Part shown: positions 9,911 through 21,500 of the stretch, piece after piece
How positions within the stretch are numbered: position 1 is the stretch's first letter
Layout: the number at the start of each line of letters is the position of its first letter
Source of the DNA: Henningerozyma blattae CBS 6284
Taxonomy: Eukaryota; Ascomycota; Saccharomycetes; Saccharomycetales; Saccharomycetaceae
Length of the DNA stretch: 64,000 bases
Assembly (NCBI RefSeq): GCF_000315915.1
Contig: NC_020194.1
Span: forward strand, 124,001 to 188,000
Direction: 5' to 3'
Translations under genes and position numbers: made by a program
Notes under the pieces: model-generated
Database searches by the model: none
Seen by the model: the letters and a program-made list of their open reading frames with translations, nothing else
Told to the model about the DNA's origin: nothing

Positions 9911-10933
9911 TTATTGCTTTATCGTAGTAAGTACTTGAAGATGTGTTGGAATACTTTCTGCAGCACCTCTTTTTTGAATAGCTAAAGAACTTGCTGTTGT
10001 TGCAAACAAGGCAGCATCTGCCAAACTTTTTTTTTCATATAATTGACTTACAATACCACCTAAGAAGGTATCCCCAGCTCCAGTAGTATCTACAACTTTA
10101 ATTCCAGAAACAGCTGGTAAATAGCCTACAGTAGGTTCATTTTTTGAACAGAATAAGACACCCCTTGACCCAAGAGTTATAATAACTGTGGCACTATTTT
10201 GTTGATTAACCAACTTCTTTTGAAAATCTGTACACAATGTCTTATAAGCTTCAATAAAATTTTTTTCAATTGCTAATTTATAAGCAGTATGTTCTTCCTT
10301 TGGATATACACTTTCAACAATTTGCATAGCTTCAATTTCATTAACAACAAGAATATCTGATAATAACCATTGTTCCCTTGATAGTTTTTTGAAAGGAGAA
10401 GGATTATAAATGATTTGATACGTTGACCTATTTTCTTTCAACCATTTCATGATTGAACAAGGATCAGGGATTTCATGTTGAAAGACGATATATTCATCCT
10501 GTTCATCGTTTTGTAATGACTGTAATGACTGAGGAAACAATTTTTCTAATTGTGTCGGGGTATAGACAGATTGACCATTAGCACCTTCTGCAATCAAGAT
10601 TCTATTTTGACCTGTGGCTTCTTCTACTAAAATTGTGGCAATACCAGTTTGATAATTGTCCAACACTGCTAAATCTGTCACGTCAACATTATTTTGCTTT
10701 AAGAGATCAACTAACTGAGTACCAAAAGAATCATTACCCACTGAACCAATCATTTTTACTTTATAATCCAAATTTTTGGATTTTAATTTTGCAATTGAAT
10801 TACATTGGTTTGAACCTTTACCACCTGGATGAGTCTCAAACTTGTTTGCTCTAATGGTTTCACCTGATGATGGAACAAGATCTGTATAAGTGACCAGGTC
10901 ATAATTTAAAGATCCGATAACTGTAATACCCAT
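9911..10933 (-). CDS. RBK1: Ribokinase
   Basis: 340-aa PfkB-family sugar kinase that phosphorylates D-ribose to ribose-5-phosphate in the cytosol. The glycine-rich substrate motif GGKGSNQ lies at residues 37-43. PfkB signature 2, DTTGAGDTFLGG, starts at residue 282, with Asp288 the expected catalytic base. Length is close to S. cerevisiae Rbk1 (333 aa). The start at 10933 gives MGITVIGSLNYDL, the usual first beta-strand of the family. The gene is convergent with UBP12. In S. cerevisiae RBK1 (YCR036W) lies beside PHO87 (YCR037C), which supports the assignment. Confidence 0.94.
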   Translation of the reverse strand: MGITVIGSLNYDLVTYTDLVPSSGETIRANKFETHPGGKGSNQCNSIAKLKSKNLDYKVKMIGSVGNDSFGTQLVDLLKQNNVDVTDLAVLDNYQTGIATILVEEATGQNRILIAEGANGQSVYTPTQLEKLFPQSLQSLQNDEQDEYIVFQHEIPDPCSIMKWLKENRSTYQIIYNPSPFKKLSREQWLLSDILVVNEIEAMQIVESVYPKEEHTAYKLAIEKNFIEAYKTLCTDFQKKLVNQQNSATVIITLGSRGVLFCSKNEPTVGYLPAVSGIKVVDTTGAGDTFLGGIVSQLYEKKSLADAALFATTASSLAIQKRGAAESIPTHLQVLTTIKQ

Positions 10934-11632
10934 TTTTTGCTCTGTTTTTTATTAATTTTAATCTATTTTATCTTTATAATCGCAATTGCTTCTTACCTTA
11001 TTAAGGACAACCCTTAACTTTTATATAGGTAAATAAATAAGGAATCTATATATTTTTATTCTATCCATACTCTTACCATTTATTAAATTTATATCCCTAT
11101 GGAACTTGTCCAATGGAAAAGTTTGAAGTGAAAAAAATGTACGGAAATGGAAATTTGCGGGGTAACCAAAACATACTGACGAAAGTGGCTATGTAGGAAA
11201 AAAGAAAAAAAAGGGGTTGATTAGTACGTCATAACAGAAAGAAAGACCTAATTTATATATAAAAAACGCGAGTCTCACATTTTGCTCGTAATTATATCAT
11301 ATTTAACTGAAAAAGGGAAATAAACAAGAAAATTGTTTATTAAGAGTAGACTCTTCTAAGAAAAAAAAATATAAGAATTTAAGCCAGGAGTATGGATTAG
11401 GTAGACTCACTTGATTGAAAGAAGGAAAACATTTTATATTAATTTACAGTTGTTTGTTGTCTAAATCAATTCTGATTATTAAAACTCAAAAAAAAGGAGA
11501 CACGTATCCATAAGCAACTCCTATCAGCAAATTACAAAAAAAAGAAATTAGAAGGTAAATACAAATAACACTGTTTATATTCCATTCAACACTTAGTAAC
11601 TCAAGCAATACTCAACAACTATTGTATTTGTC

Positions 11633-11657
11633 TTTTTTTTTTTTTTTTTTTTTTTTT
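11633..11657. repeat. Poly(T) tract
   Basis: An uninterrupted run of about 25 T ends just before GGATTATTAC. Such tracts exclude nucleosomes in yeast. No gene start lies close by, which is unusual for a promoter-type tract. Confidence 0.7.
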
Positions 11658-12728
11658 GGATTATTACTCTTTAGTTACATTTCGATATTGATAGATAACA
11701 TTTATTTCATAATAACAGGGTCCTAACTAAGCCAAAGACCGAGAATAATTATGATTTTCCGAGAATAACAATAATAATATGCCGAGAAGAAAAATGCCGA
11801 AAAAACAAAGGTTAAAAAAACACAAATTAATATATGTGTCTGAATATGGAAGAAATATATCCCAAAGAAGTAAACAAAGCCTGGACGGATCTGGACATTT
11901 CTTCTCCATTTTAGACGATCTAATTTCAGGATTTCAAGATATATTGATATGTCCTAAATGGGATATCATTAGACATAATTAAACATAACTAAACACAATT
12001 AAATAAAGAAGCCTATTATGATAAGAGAATACAGCTTAATAAAGGGTATTTGTAAACATATTGCCCACTGAAAACAAAGCTGGGTTTTAGCTTGAATCAG
12101 AAACGCCACAGGAGCCACATATAGGCACTTAATGGAAAGCAAATACTTTATCAAAAGTGTCAAATGAAGACGGAGGTGAGGTAGGTAATGTGTAGGCTAT
12201 AGTAGTCAATTACGTTTAGTTTATATTGATGACAAGGTGCCTAAATTTAGACATGCTTAACATTAGCTAAGTTTGATGATAAATAAGTTGGAGTTCGGTT
12301 TACCGACCATGGGTCAGTTGGGGATAGCCTAGTATCGGCCATAATTATATCACTTGGAATAATTACTGGGTAATCACATGATGCTATGTAAGAGGCAAAT
12401 GATTGCCGAGAAATGTAAACAAGGGCGGTATTTAATTTAATCATCAAAAGTCATTGGTAATCAGCACATCACAGTTACTAGTGATGCAGATTACGTTTAG
12501 TCTCTTAATAACGGTAACTTATACAACCGAATCTGATTTACGGCACTCTCTAGGCAAGGGTAGAAACTTTAAAGACAAATCAAAGGTGCCGAACGATGTA
12601 TCAAGTAGATACATTAGATTTCCTAAGTTCTGCCGAGATAAAATGAGGGGAAAATTGTTTTTATTTAAGAATACTGTTAAACAAGAAAATTGATAAACAA
12701 CCTTATTAGCTAATTAACCAGTAATTAG

Positions 12729-12839
12729 ATGGTATCGGAAAAAGACATAGGAGGATGGGATGGACACAGAAGAAAAGTGAAAGCAAAAAACATCAATAAC
12801 AACAACAATAACAACAACAATAGCAATAATAATAATATG

Positions 12840-12882
<43 letters not shown>

Positions 12883-12905
12883 GCACAATAAACTATTTCA
12901 AGTAA
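12729..12905 (+). CDS. Small Asn-rich ORF, 58 aa, possibly a gene remnant
   Basis: ATG at 12729 opens 58 codons ending at the TAA at 12903-12905. The middle is two long Asn runs encoded by mixed AAC/AAT, separated by single Ser and Met. The ends are non-repetitive: MVSEKDIGGWDGHRRKVKAK at the N terminus and STINYFK at the C terminus. In-frame Asn runs are common in real proteins of this genome (Ahc1, Hst3), so this may be the remnant of a larger gene. It may equally be a CAA microsatellite that happens to be open. Confidence 0.15.
12792..12885. repeat. CAA/AAT trinucleotide repeat
   Basis: Interrupted AAC/AAT triplets from 12792 pass into about fourteen uninterrupted CAA triplets at 12840-12882. 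It is the longest trinucleotide tract outside recognised genes in this window. Confidence 0.8.
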
Positions 12906-13002
12906 TCATTCTATGATAGGAACCATCTGGAAATAAGGCAAAGGAGGAAAAACAAAAAAAAAAGTCAACATCAACAGCAATACAAAGAAGTGCTGGATGT
13001 AG

Positions 13003-13329
13003 TTAGTATGAATAGGAACAGCAGCATCTAACTTTTGCGGAGGATCCAAGACTTCTTCCCATGGTGGAGAACTGTCCATTATTAACTAATAGTTGCGAGA
13101 GCTGGTTGGCTCTTAAGCTTGGAAAATTCGAGAATATGGGTGTTGTAGTTCTTGAATATTTCTTGAGACACACAATATCAATGTTCTTCATAGTGGTCGC
13201 TGAGTTCCTATAGCCTTTAGACTAAAATGCATCCATCAACACGGCAAGATTCCTCTTTCTGCCACTCACATGTGCCTGAAGTTGCTGACCAAGCTGATAG
13301 ATCTGCGTGGAGCAAAAATCGCTCAGTCC
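13003..13329 (-). pseudogene. Possible relic of a Ty1/copia RNase H end (weak)
   Basis: On the minus strand one frame stays open for about 109 codons with a single internal TAG. Its translation contains LAVLMDAF, then stop, SKGYRNSATT, KNIDIV, ANQLSQLL and FSTMGRSLG. In copia-type Pol the C terminus has a D-containing strand, KHIDI, then a (D/N)QLADILTK motif 24 residues on, then F-x7-G. The spacing from KNIDI to NQL and from F to G fits, but the diagnostic DILTK residues are absent. There is no ATG-initiated gene of normal length and no LTR was seen. This is a tentative call that needs a profile search. Confidence 0.2.
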
Positions 13330-16247
13330 TTATGGTACTACTACTATATGGTGATTACTACTATCACCTTTACTAATGTGTATCCTGCCATGCATTGTAA
13401 ATAACAAAGAGGCAAGCAAATATTATCATCTTCCCAAAACAGAAATTACTTGATATAGAAATGTTCCAAAACGAGCTATCGGCTGAATCGGGCGTTACAA
13501 CTACTGTTTGCGGCAACCTTTCCTAGGTGGCTACGGGAAGAAGAACCGTAACTTTTCCCGTGTGCCACATATTCAATTCCACTTTACATCCCGAGAGGGA
13601 AATTTCATGCAAAGTAGCAGTTTACGAGGAATCTAAATCTAGATCTGAGTAGTCAGGCCTACTAGAATATTCGGATAAAAACAATAATTACAATAAAGTG
13701 GACGTTTCATCGCAAGTATTTTTTTTCTTTTTCTTTTTTATTTTTTTAGATAGACAGCTCTAGTTTATTTGTTACCTTTTCTAAGTGAAATAGCATGTTT
13801 ATTAGAGACTATTTCAAATCAATTAAGACAATTCTGCTTCGATAGATACCGAGATTGCAATTCAAACCCAGTCTGAAAAAAATAGTTATATAACTGCTTT
13901 CTTAACCGCTTCTTTTTCTTCCAAAAGACTCTTTTCATTTTAAAGGCATTAGCCACACTTGGTAACTTTATTTCATACATCCTGGAAAAATAACCAGAAA
14001 AAGGAAAATAAATAATATAGGAAATTATACGATGTGAAAGAAGAAAGAAATATTATTCCCCAGATCTGCGACAAACGTATCACGTATGGATATAAGATCT
14101 AGCTAGATATGGTCGTTCTTGGTCACTTTTTTTTTTTTTTTTACAATATTCTGTTTTCAATACTATCATAAGACGAACAAATTATTGAAGCTCAGACTAC
14201 AACAGCCTTCACATACATTATTCATTATGCAAGCCTCGTTAGATTGCCAACACAAATTTTTGTCAATTTTTGAAATGAGGTTATTCGACAAATAAAAGGA
14301 AAAGAAAGTTAACAAGAATGACTGTTAACGCCATCACTTAAATCTAATTTTTTTTTTTACTTCACTAGCAAAGGGAGCCAAGTGAATGCCATTAAAGCTT
14401 TATTTCAGGCTGTTCTACCCTTTCATAAATTTTTTGTTGTTGAAATTATCTTGAACTTTTTAATAATCATTAGAGTTTTTTTTTTTTTAAATGTTACAAT
14501 TTTAATTTACCTCAGAGTATGCATTTGTACTTTTTCAAAGTATACCATACTTAACTTTTTGTATGAGTTACCAGCGGTATTAGCATATGCCTGCTTAATT
14601 TTCTATCCAGCATAAAATGAAATACCATCATTATTTTACCCCCCACTTTTCCCCATTTACTAATTAATATATGGCTGATGTTATATTTTTTCTAAATTAA
14701 ACAAGTTGTTCAGAATTCCGACATAATTTAACCAATTAAAGTATCGACTTTGAAAATTTCAGCCTGAAGTAGAGAAATTCCCAAGATTTTGTGCATTACT
14801 CAAATATTTCCACATATGGTATACTATTTTTTTTTTATCAGATATACTTTTGTGAGTGTAACAATACTTGCTCAACTCAAAATTATCTTAATGTATGTTC
14901 ATTGCATATAATGTTTCTTAATTCTATCAGTACTAATACTTCTACTAGTGTCTTCTTCAATCGTTTAATAGGAAAACTACAACATAAACACAGCATAATA
15001 TATTGTCTTAAAATGGGTTTTCATAGTTTCTATTCGGTCTAAATCCTTAAATTTCTCTTTCCAAGCCTCTTCCCATATATTTAACACCTATCTAAAAGGT
15101 TGATTAATATTTCTAGGGGATGCTGTTTCATTATTCCTTCAGTTTAATATTTTGCTTTCTTATCATAAATCTTTCTATACTTACCTTACACCTACAATAT
15201 TCATGCCACTTTAACAAGAAATTTCTACGTACAAACAACTTTCTTAATTCCATAAAATTATTTACTGTCACCACGTATCAGCTTGAAGCTATATCAATAA
15301 ATTTTACACCACTACCATACGCACAAATAATCTTAAAGTTATATTAACTGCTTATTGAATTACAATTCAACTTATGGAAATGCAAACTAGTTTCCACAGT
15401 TTTGTTGCAACTTAAGTGAAGCGTTTTTAAAATAGATTTCGCATTCAAATGATATTGCGTTTAGGCAATGATCATTGTCAATGGTATACTTCTCTAAAAT
15501 AATTTTAATTGTGCGAATTTAAATTAATATTCCTTCTTTTTTCTCCACTAGCATCATTTAATCATTCTTACAATATTTAACAATTTCCATATTCCAAGTT
15601 GTTTAGGATATAATATGAGTTTTTTAATCGTTAAGCATTATACTCCTTCTTCCAATACAGTTTTTGATTCTCTTTCGAAATTAATTCTTTCAAAAATTTC
15701 ATAACAATTCCATTAATTTTGTTTTAAATTGTACACATAGCTTCATCCAAACAAATAATCAATTTATCACTACATGACTGGCACTTGAAGGTACAAAGTG
15801 CTTGGATTTTAAATTACTTCTTATTACACTATACTGCCTTTATTATATCCATCTACTGGAATATATTATATTATTGCATCGATTTTTTTTTTATATTTTT
15901 AATTAAAAGGTTAATTGCAAAATTACCAATAGGCATTATTTGTTTTTATGGTTATTCTATGGATAAACCCGTTAAACTACCTAATGAATTTCATTTAAAT
16001 ATTTAACATTTATTGAATAGAACTTTGCGACATTTAATCAACAGCTAGTGTAATTGACTTCAGAGTTCCTTATGCAATATGCTACTAATATCATTGTCAC
16101 TTATTTTTGTTTGTGTCCTACAAAGGTATGAATATTTATATATATAATATCATTTTATGAATTAATAAGAAGACAAACTTCAATTACAACCTATTGAACT
16201 CTTTCTCGCAAAATTTATGGAGAATGTTAGGACTTCATATTTCTATT

Positions 16248-18545
16248 TTAAAATGCAGGTAGGCCATATTCAAAATTTTCAATCTTTTCAAAACTACCAG
16301 TTTTAATAGACTCTTCCAATAGTTCTAACTCTCGAATATCTCTTGGAACAATAAATGGCATTAAGTTCATGAATTTTCTTAAAATATTTCGAACTTCTTC
16401 TAATACATCAAACCTGCCCAACATTATACAAACGTTACCTACCACTACTAATGTCCAATGAATTCTGAAGTTAGAACTATTTGATACTGGAATAAATTTC
16501 CATGAAAATAAAAATTCTTTGAATAATTTTTCATAAATTTCACCTTCATCGGCATCATCATCTACATCGTAGCTATTATTTAATTTAATTATAGCTTTGC
16601 TACGAGATTTCTTTTTCATCTTCCTCTTTACCATCTTATGCTCATCACCTACATCGCCATTGTCTTTTTTTTTCTTTAAAAAAAAACACCTAAAATATAA
16701 GTTTAATGCAATTATACAAGCTCTATGGCTGTAAACAATTGCAGTTTTCCTTCGAATATCAGCAACTTTTTCAACAACTTTCTCAATATTTATATTATTA
16801 TCCAAATATTTTAAATCTTCCATCAAATTTAAACCGAAATCATTTAATTTACTTTCTATTATTGGATTTTTATTCGTCAATCGAAGTTGACAGATATTTG
16901 CGCCAGTAATAATGATATTAAAATCTTTCTTCAAATTTAAACTCATTTGGAATAATTTATGAAATATTAAATCAAAATCCATAACGTAACCGGTGATTAA
17001 ATTGAATTTTTTATTATATAATGACAAATTATTATCGGTCACTTTTGAGATTAATGCATTGCTGGGAATATAGTCCATTATTTCAATTGCTCCACCTTTA
17101 TAATTCAGCAAGAAAGATGTTGCTTCCAGATAGTTTAACCACGATTTACAATTTTCAAAAACTGTAAAATATTCCAACTGTTTTTTACTTTTATTAATAA
17201 TATGGAGACAACGTATCATTTCTTTTAAATGTAATTTCCACCCCATCTGATTACCATTTTTAAAACTATTAATAGAAATCTCCCCAAATACAACCAAAAA
17301 TATCAAGTCATTTATTGTATGCTGCTTATTTTCAATGGATTTAAGATAATTATAACATGATTTTAATGATGGTAAACGAACGTACCTATCCCAAATTGGT
17401 GATAATTTTTGTTGTTTTAGTTTTAAAATCATAGTGTGATTATCTTCAATCTTTTTGTCGATACTATTAAATAGATTTTTGGGATTATAGTAATAGTTTT
17501 GAATTATAACAGATGCAATATAGATTATGATGTGATGCAATGACACAAAATGCTTACCAATCTCCCACAATTCTTTCAACTCTTTATGATACTTATCATC
17601 TGGGAAAAACTTCATGTGCCCATTCATTGAATTGGCAATAAATATTTTCCAACAGAATGCTAAAAATTTATTTTCATTTAAAATTTTTAAATTGTTATTG
17701 GTAATATTATTAAAATCATAATTCGGACTTTCTATGAGCTCTCTAAAAGGATCATCAAAAGCTATTTGCTCTGTATTACGGTCCATAGCTAGTCCACGTA
17801 AGCGTATTATATCATTAACGGTAAAGGAAAATTTTTCTGGTAAATTGAAACTTTTTTCAAAATATTCTAAATCTATATTCAAAAGGGTTAATCGATATAA
17901 TTCTGATCTAGGTATAAATAACAGGCCATTGATTGGTTTTTCACCTTTAATATCAACTAATAAATCAATATTATTATTTTCAGGGCTAGTGTTAGGGCTA
18001 TTATTTTGTGTATTCATATTACTTGGTGCAATTGAATTTTGAGAACCACTCGAAAGTTGAATTGGATTGCTATACATTGTAAATTGCTTTATTTTAATAT
18101 TACTTTTTTTCTTTTTCTTTTGATCCACATTACCTGCATGAGTATGAGTGTTATAACTAGGCGATGTTGATGGTATTCTATGGACAGCACCTGTTGTTTT
18201 ATCTTGGTTAAATTTTTGGGCTGAATTTTTATGAAATGCACTTTGTGGAAAAACTGATATAACTACAGATCTATTTTTGTCAATATTATGATCGATATTT
18301 TTAATATTTCTAATATATTTTTGTTCTTTGATTGGAGGTTTTTTAATGAAGTTGTCTCTTGTATTTACGATCTTATTAACGAAGCCACCTTTATACGTAC
18401 ATATTTTGTTTGCTTTTATACATTTTTCACAAAAGGGTTTCGACTCATCACATTTAACATGGGCTTTTTTACATGGTTCACAGCCATGCTTTGAATATAA
18501 TGTTCCTCGTTTATTAAGCTGCGTATTATGATTATGGTTACTCAT
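16248..18545 (-). CDS. Zn2Cys6 zinc-cluster transcription factor, Lys14/Uga3-like
   Basis: 765-aa fungal transcription factor. The DNA-binding domain is at the extreme N terminus: YSKHGCEPCKKAHVKCDE with cysteines at 22, 25, 32, 39, 42 and 49, the canonical CX2CX6CX6CX2CX6C spacing that binds two zinc ions. It is followed by a basic linker and an Asn/Ser-rich region, then a mainly helical middle region. The C-terminal segment (residues 660-765) resembles the fungal-specific activation region of Lys14/Uga3-type factors. The YSKHGC start also resembles Uga3. I cannot assign an ortholog. It is isolated, with 5.3 kb of gene-free DNA downstream and 3.6 kb upstream. An ACGCGT word lies immediately before the start codon (18546-18551). 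Confidence 0.85.
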   Translation of the reverse strand: MSNHNHNTQLNKRGTLYSKHGCEPCKKAHVKCDESKPFCEKCIKANKICTYKGGFVNKIVNTRDNFIKKPPIKEQKYIRNIKNIDHNIDKNRSVVISVFPQSAFHKNSAQKFNQDKTTGAVHRIPSTSPSYNTHTHAGNVDQKKKKKSNIKIKQFTMYSNPIQLSSGSQNSIAPSNMNTQNNSPNTSPENNNIDLLVDIKGEKPINGLLFIPRSELYRLTLLNIDLEYFEKSFNLPEKFSFTVNDIIRLRGLAMDRNTEQIAFDDPFRELIESPNYDFNNITNNNLKILNENKFLAFCWKIFIANSMNGHMKFFPDDKYHKELKELWEIGKHFVSLHHIIIYIASVIIQNYYYNPKNLFNSIDKKIEDNHTMILKLKQQKLSPIWDRYVRLPSLKSCYNYLKSIENKQHTINDLIFLVVFGEISINSFKNGNQMGWKLHLKEMIRCLHIINKSKKQLEYFTVFENCKSWLNYLEATSFLLNYKGGAIEIMDYIPSNALISKVTDNNLSLYNKKFNLITGYVMDFDLIFHKLFQMSLNLKKDFNIIITGANICQLRLTNKNPIIESKLNDFGLNLMEDLKYLDNNINIEKVVEKVADIRRKTAIVYSHRACIIALNLYFRCFFLKKKKDNGDVGDEHKMVKRKMKKKSRSKAIIKLNNSYDVDDDADEGEIYEKLFKEFLFSWKFIPVSNSSNFRIHWTLVVVGNVCIMLGRFDVLEEVRNILRKFMNLMPFIVPRDIRELELLEESIKTGSFEKIENFEYGLPAF

Positions 18546-21500
18546 ACGCGTTTTGATAGATTTATTAAATTATTTTTGTGTATTTTCTTTTTTCCAACTT
18601 TTTTTTGGTTAATTGAGAACTATGATCCAAGGGTAAGTGAGTTTCTAATCTTCTTCTAGCACTATTTGCTTTTCTAATTTTTGAGACTGTTGTTTGGTTG
18701 TTTTTCTAACGGAAATTAGAATAATTCAAGTATTAGAAATCTTTAGATCTACCAGAATCTATAAGAATATATATCCTTCTAAACGTTAATTGTGATTTTC
18801 TTTTTGATCCACCACCTTTCCCCAATTATTAATGACACTTTTAACGTATTTACTTATTCAGTTATCGATGCGCTTATAAACCCAACGAATTAAAGAAAAA
18901 AAAGTCAAACTATACCAGGTAAAGAAACACCACAAATAAAAAAAGAAAAAAAAGCTTAGATACTCATGTACTATTCTGTGTGGGTTGCTTACGTGTGTTT
19001 AAAATAAATATTAACAAATATTGAAGTGTAATGATCAAAGATTAAAATGCGCTACAAATTTTCTCACTAATGTTTTTTTCCTATAGAATTATTTATTAAA
19101 TGGAATACGAAAATAACATCTATTTATGTTGAAAAACCGGAATCTATTTAAAGTAAAGCTTGGTTAAGCAAAGTAACAAATGACGAAGCTTTCTGATTCA
19201 AATTTAATGGTTACCAAATATTTCGAAATAAACAACTTAAAGAGTATAATTTACTAAAAATGCAAGTTTATTGCAGCAACGATTGGTTGAATTCTATCTG
19301 GCTGAATCTTGGAGCCTATAAACTAACTTTACCAAAATTACGAATCACATTAACACAGATATAAACAAGTGGAAATAAAACAATAAGTGGATAACTACCA
19401 AATTTGACAGCCTGTAATGATTTCGATAATTATTTTTTACGGGAAAACTACAAGAATTTAAACATCGTCATCCATAAAATGAATTTCTCCTAATTCAGTA
19501 AGAATATTTTTCTCAAGAGAAAAAATCACTAATCAGCCTTATCTTGATGATTAGAACTTCGTGGTTGCTTGAGCTTTTTCATTTACTGGTTGCTATTTCG
19601 TAGCACAAATTTTCCTTTAATTGGTTTATAAATTATATTCCAAAAAAATTATTTCTCCATTAAGTGGCCATTGGCGGGATTGATTTCCTAAATTAGAGAA
19701 TAGTATTTCGATTTCAGTTCCTACAACCTTAGAGCAAACTACAAATTTAATAAATGGTTTGATCTGTTATGTTGTAGAGTTTTCCATTGTGGTGGTATTT
19801 TTATTGCAATTGTACAATATTTATTTCTACACTTGTTTTTTGCGAATCAAGAAATATATTAGAAATGAAATATTTACTAGTTCAAAGGTAATTTATAGTT
19901 TCCTTCATGGCCGAAACATTTAGGAAGGCAGACCAAGATAATTTACGTCTGTATTAGGAGAAAACCGAGATAATTCCATCTTTGTTATTTTGGCTCGAGA
20001 TTTTTCTTTTCAAAAGATTACTAGCTGTTTTGATTTTGTACTGATCAGGAATCTGGTAACCTCTTGTTTAAAATATTTCCCACTGGAAGATCTTCAAGGA
20101 GTCAAAAACTGGAGAGTATTCTCCGAGGTATGCTCAATAGTATTATTCTTCTCATGAATATTAGCATTATAATTCTCATTAGTATTAGTATTAATATTAT
20201 TCTCTTGGTAGAAGAAAAAGACATATTTCGGGTGGATTTTTTTAGGCAAGTTTATTCTGAATTGTACGATTCTACAAGATCATATTCTTGTAGGGTAAAT
20301 ATTTCGACCCCACGTTTCTACAGTAATAATACAGTGCTACGGTAATTCATTCTAACGAGTATACACCAAAAAGATTTATCAACCGCAGAACAAGTTCTTC
20401 TCAGAATAACTACATAGAGGACGCTAATGGCACACGCATATTTTACTTCATCTTTTCCTTGAATGTCTCTTTTCTATTACAAACTTACGAGAATGAAGTA
20501 GCAAGACACTTGTAATAACTACTCTGTTCTAGAAAACACCCCTGGATGAGAAAATCTTTTGAGAAGGCGCATACCTTTTAGGTTGTCCCTGACATCTAGC
20601 CTCAATCGTTCCTCAATATCTTGTAGTATTTTTACTTATTGTATCTCCGTTCTGCATTGCTTTTTTCTTTTTTTTTTTAGGTTTTTTTTAGGTTGATAGT
20701 ATGGTCTGATATGCTACCTATTGTATAACATCGCTAATAAGGTGGTATTTCCATTAGTGTTCATCTTCAAAAAGTTTCGTCTTGTTTAGGCATTGTTTTT
20801 CCTTTACGTTAAGACGGCGATAAAACTAACCAAGAATTACTTATTTGGAGAACGTAGGTAACTTGCCGAAAGCCACTAGGAACTTATCTTGTGCTAGATA
20901 TTCTTCGTGCAGTTTTCATTTTTAGATTTAATTTCAATGAGGGTTAACTTCTTCTTCTGGAATAATTCTTGCCAATCGAGTGAACGTTTTGGAACATTTT
21001 TGTTTAAACTAGTTTTACGAATTTAGAATAATTTTGGTATGTGTAATGTCTCAATCCGTTCTTGGCTGTAGTTGATGGTGGTAGCGAAAGGAATCTTTAC
21101 ATAACTTGAAACTAATAATGTCTGGATATTAATATAAACAAATTCCACTGGATGGACTTTAAAGAATAATGAGATTACTGTGTTATCAGTCATTTTACAG
21201 TAACTGACTATCCTTTCTCTTTCTTGCTAAGCAAAGAAAGGGTAAATAAATAAATAAATAAATAAATAGAAAAATTGTTATAATGTAAAAGGAAAGAAAA
21301 AATAAAATAATTGAGAAATATATTAAAAATTGGTATGCAGTATTGTGTACAGTACTTTAAAATTGATTGAAACATATAAACGATTCCAGAAAGGTGTGTT
21401 ATTAAGGAAAGTCTTTTGATTTTTTTATTTTAAGATAATATATATCTCAGTCATCTTAGCAATAAATAGTAAAATTTCATTCTGGTTAGGAAATTTTTCA

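Larger units (their letters stand above)
10934..16247. other. Gene-poor 5.3 kb region
   Basis: No convincing protein gene was found between RBK1 and the zinc-cluster gene. The sequence is not uniform. 10934-11630 is ordinary AT-rich promoter-like DNA. A poly(T) run of about 25 lies near 11633-11657. 11700-13900 is richer in G+C and contains repeated CCGAGA/GCCGA words, two copies of ATTACGTTTAGT (near 12211 and 12491), a CAA repeat and a possible decayed ORF. 14380-16020 is very AT-rich with only short chance ORFs. I searched for point-centromere elements, snRNA starts, mating-type homeodomain motifs and tRNA boxes and found nothing convincing. An unrecognised RNA gene, origin or centromere could still be hidden here. 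Confidence 0.5.

Noticed and set aside
12370..12420. ATCACATG (CDEI-like) followed by a CCGAGAAATG word
   Set aside because: The spacing is only about 40 bp and the intervening DNA is not strongly AT-rich, unlike known point centromeres.
15173..15186. ATACTTACCTT, identical to the 5' end of yeast U1 snRNA
   Set aside because: The following bases do not form the first U1 stem, the surroundings are AT-rich with no Sm site or U1 core, and an 11-mer match is expected occasionally in this composition.
14382..16006. Four plus-strand ORFs of 73-83 codons
   Set aside because: They are Leu/Phe/Ile/Tyr-rich translations of very AT-rich DNA, without conserved motifs. At least the first and last have no clear promoter or partner.
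10934..16247. A mating-type locus (RBK1 and PHO87 lie near MAT in S. cerevisiae)
   Set aside because: No homeodomain (WFxNxR) or alpha1 HMG-like motif was seen in any frame I inspected.
20064..20345. 93-codon ORF in the 3.6 kb gap
   Set aside because: It starts with TTG rather than ATG and consists largely of an isoleucine/serine run from AT-rich DNA.
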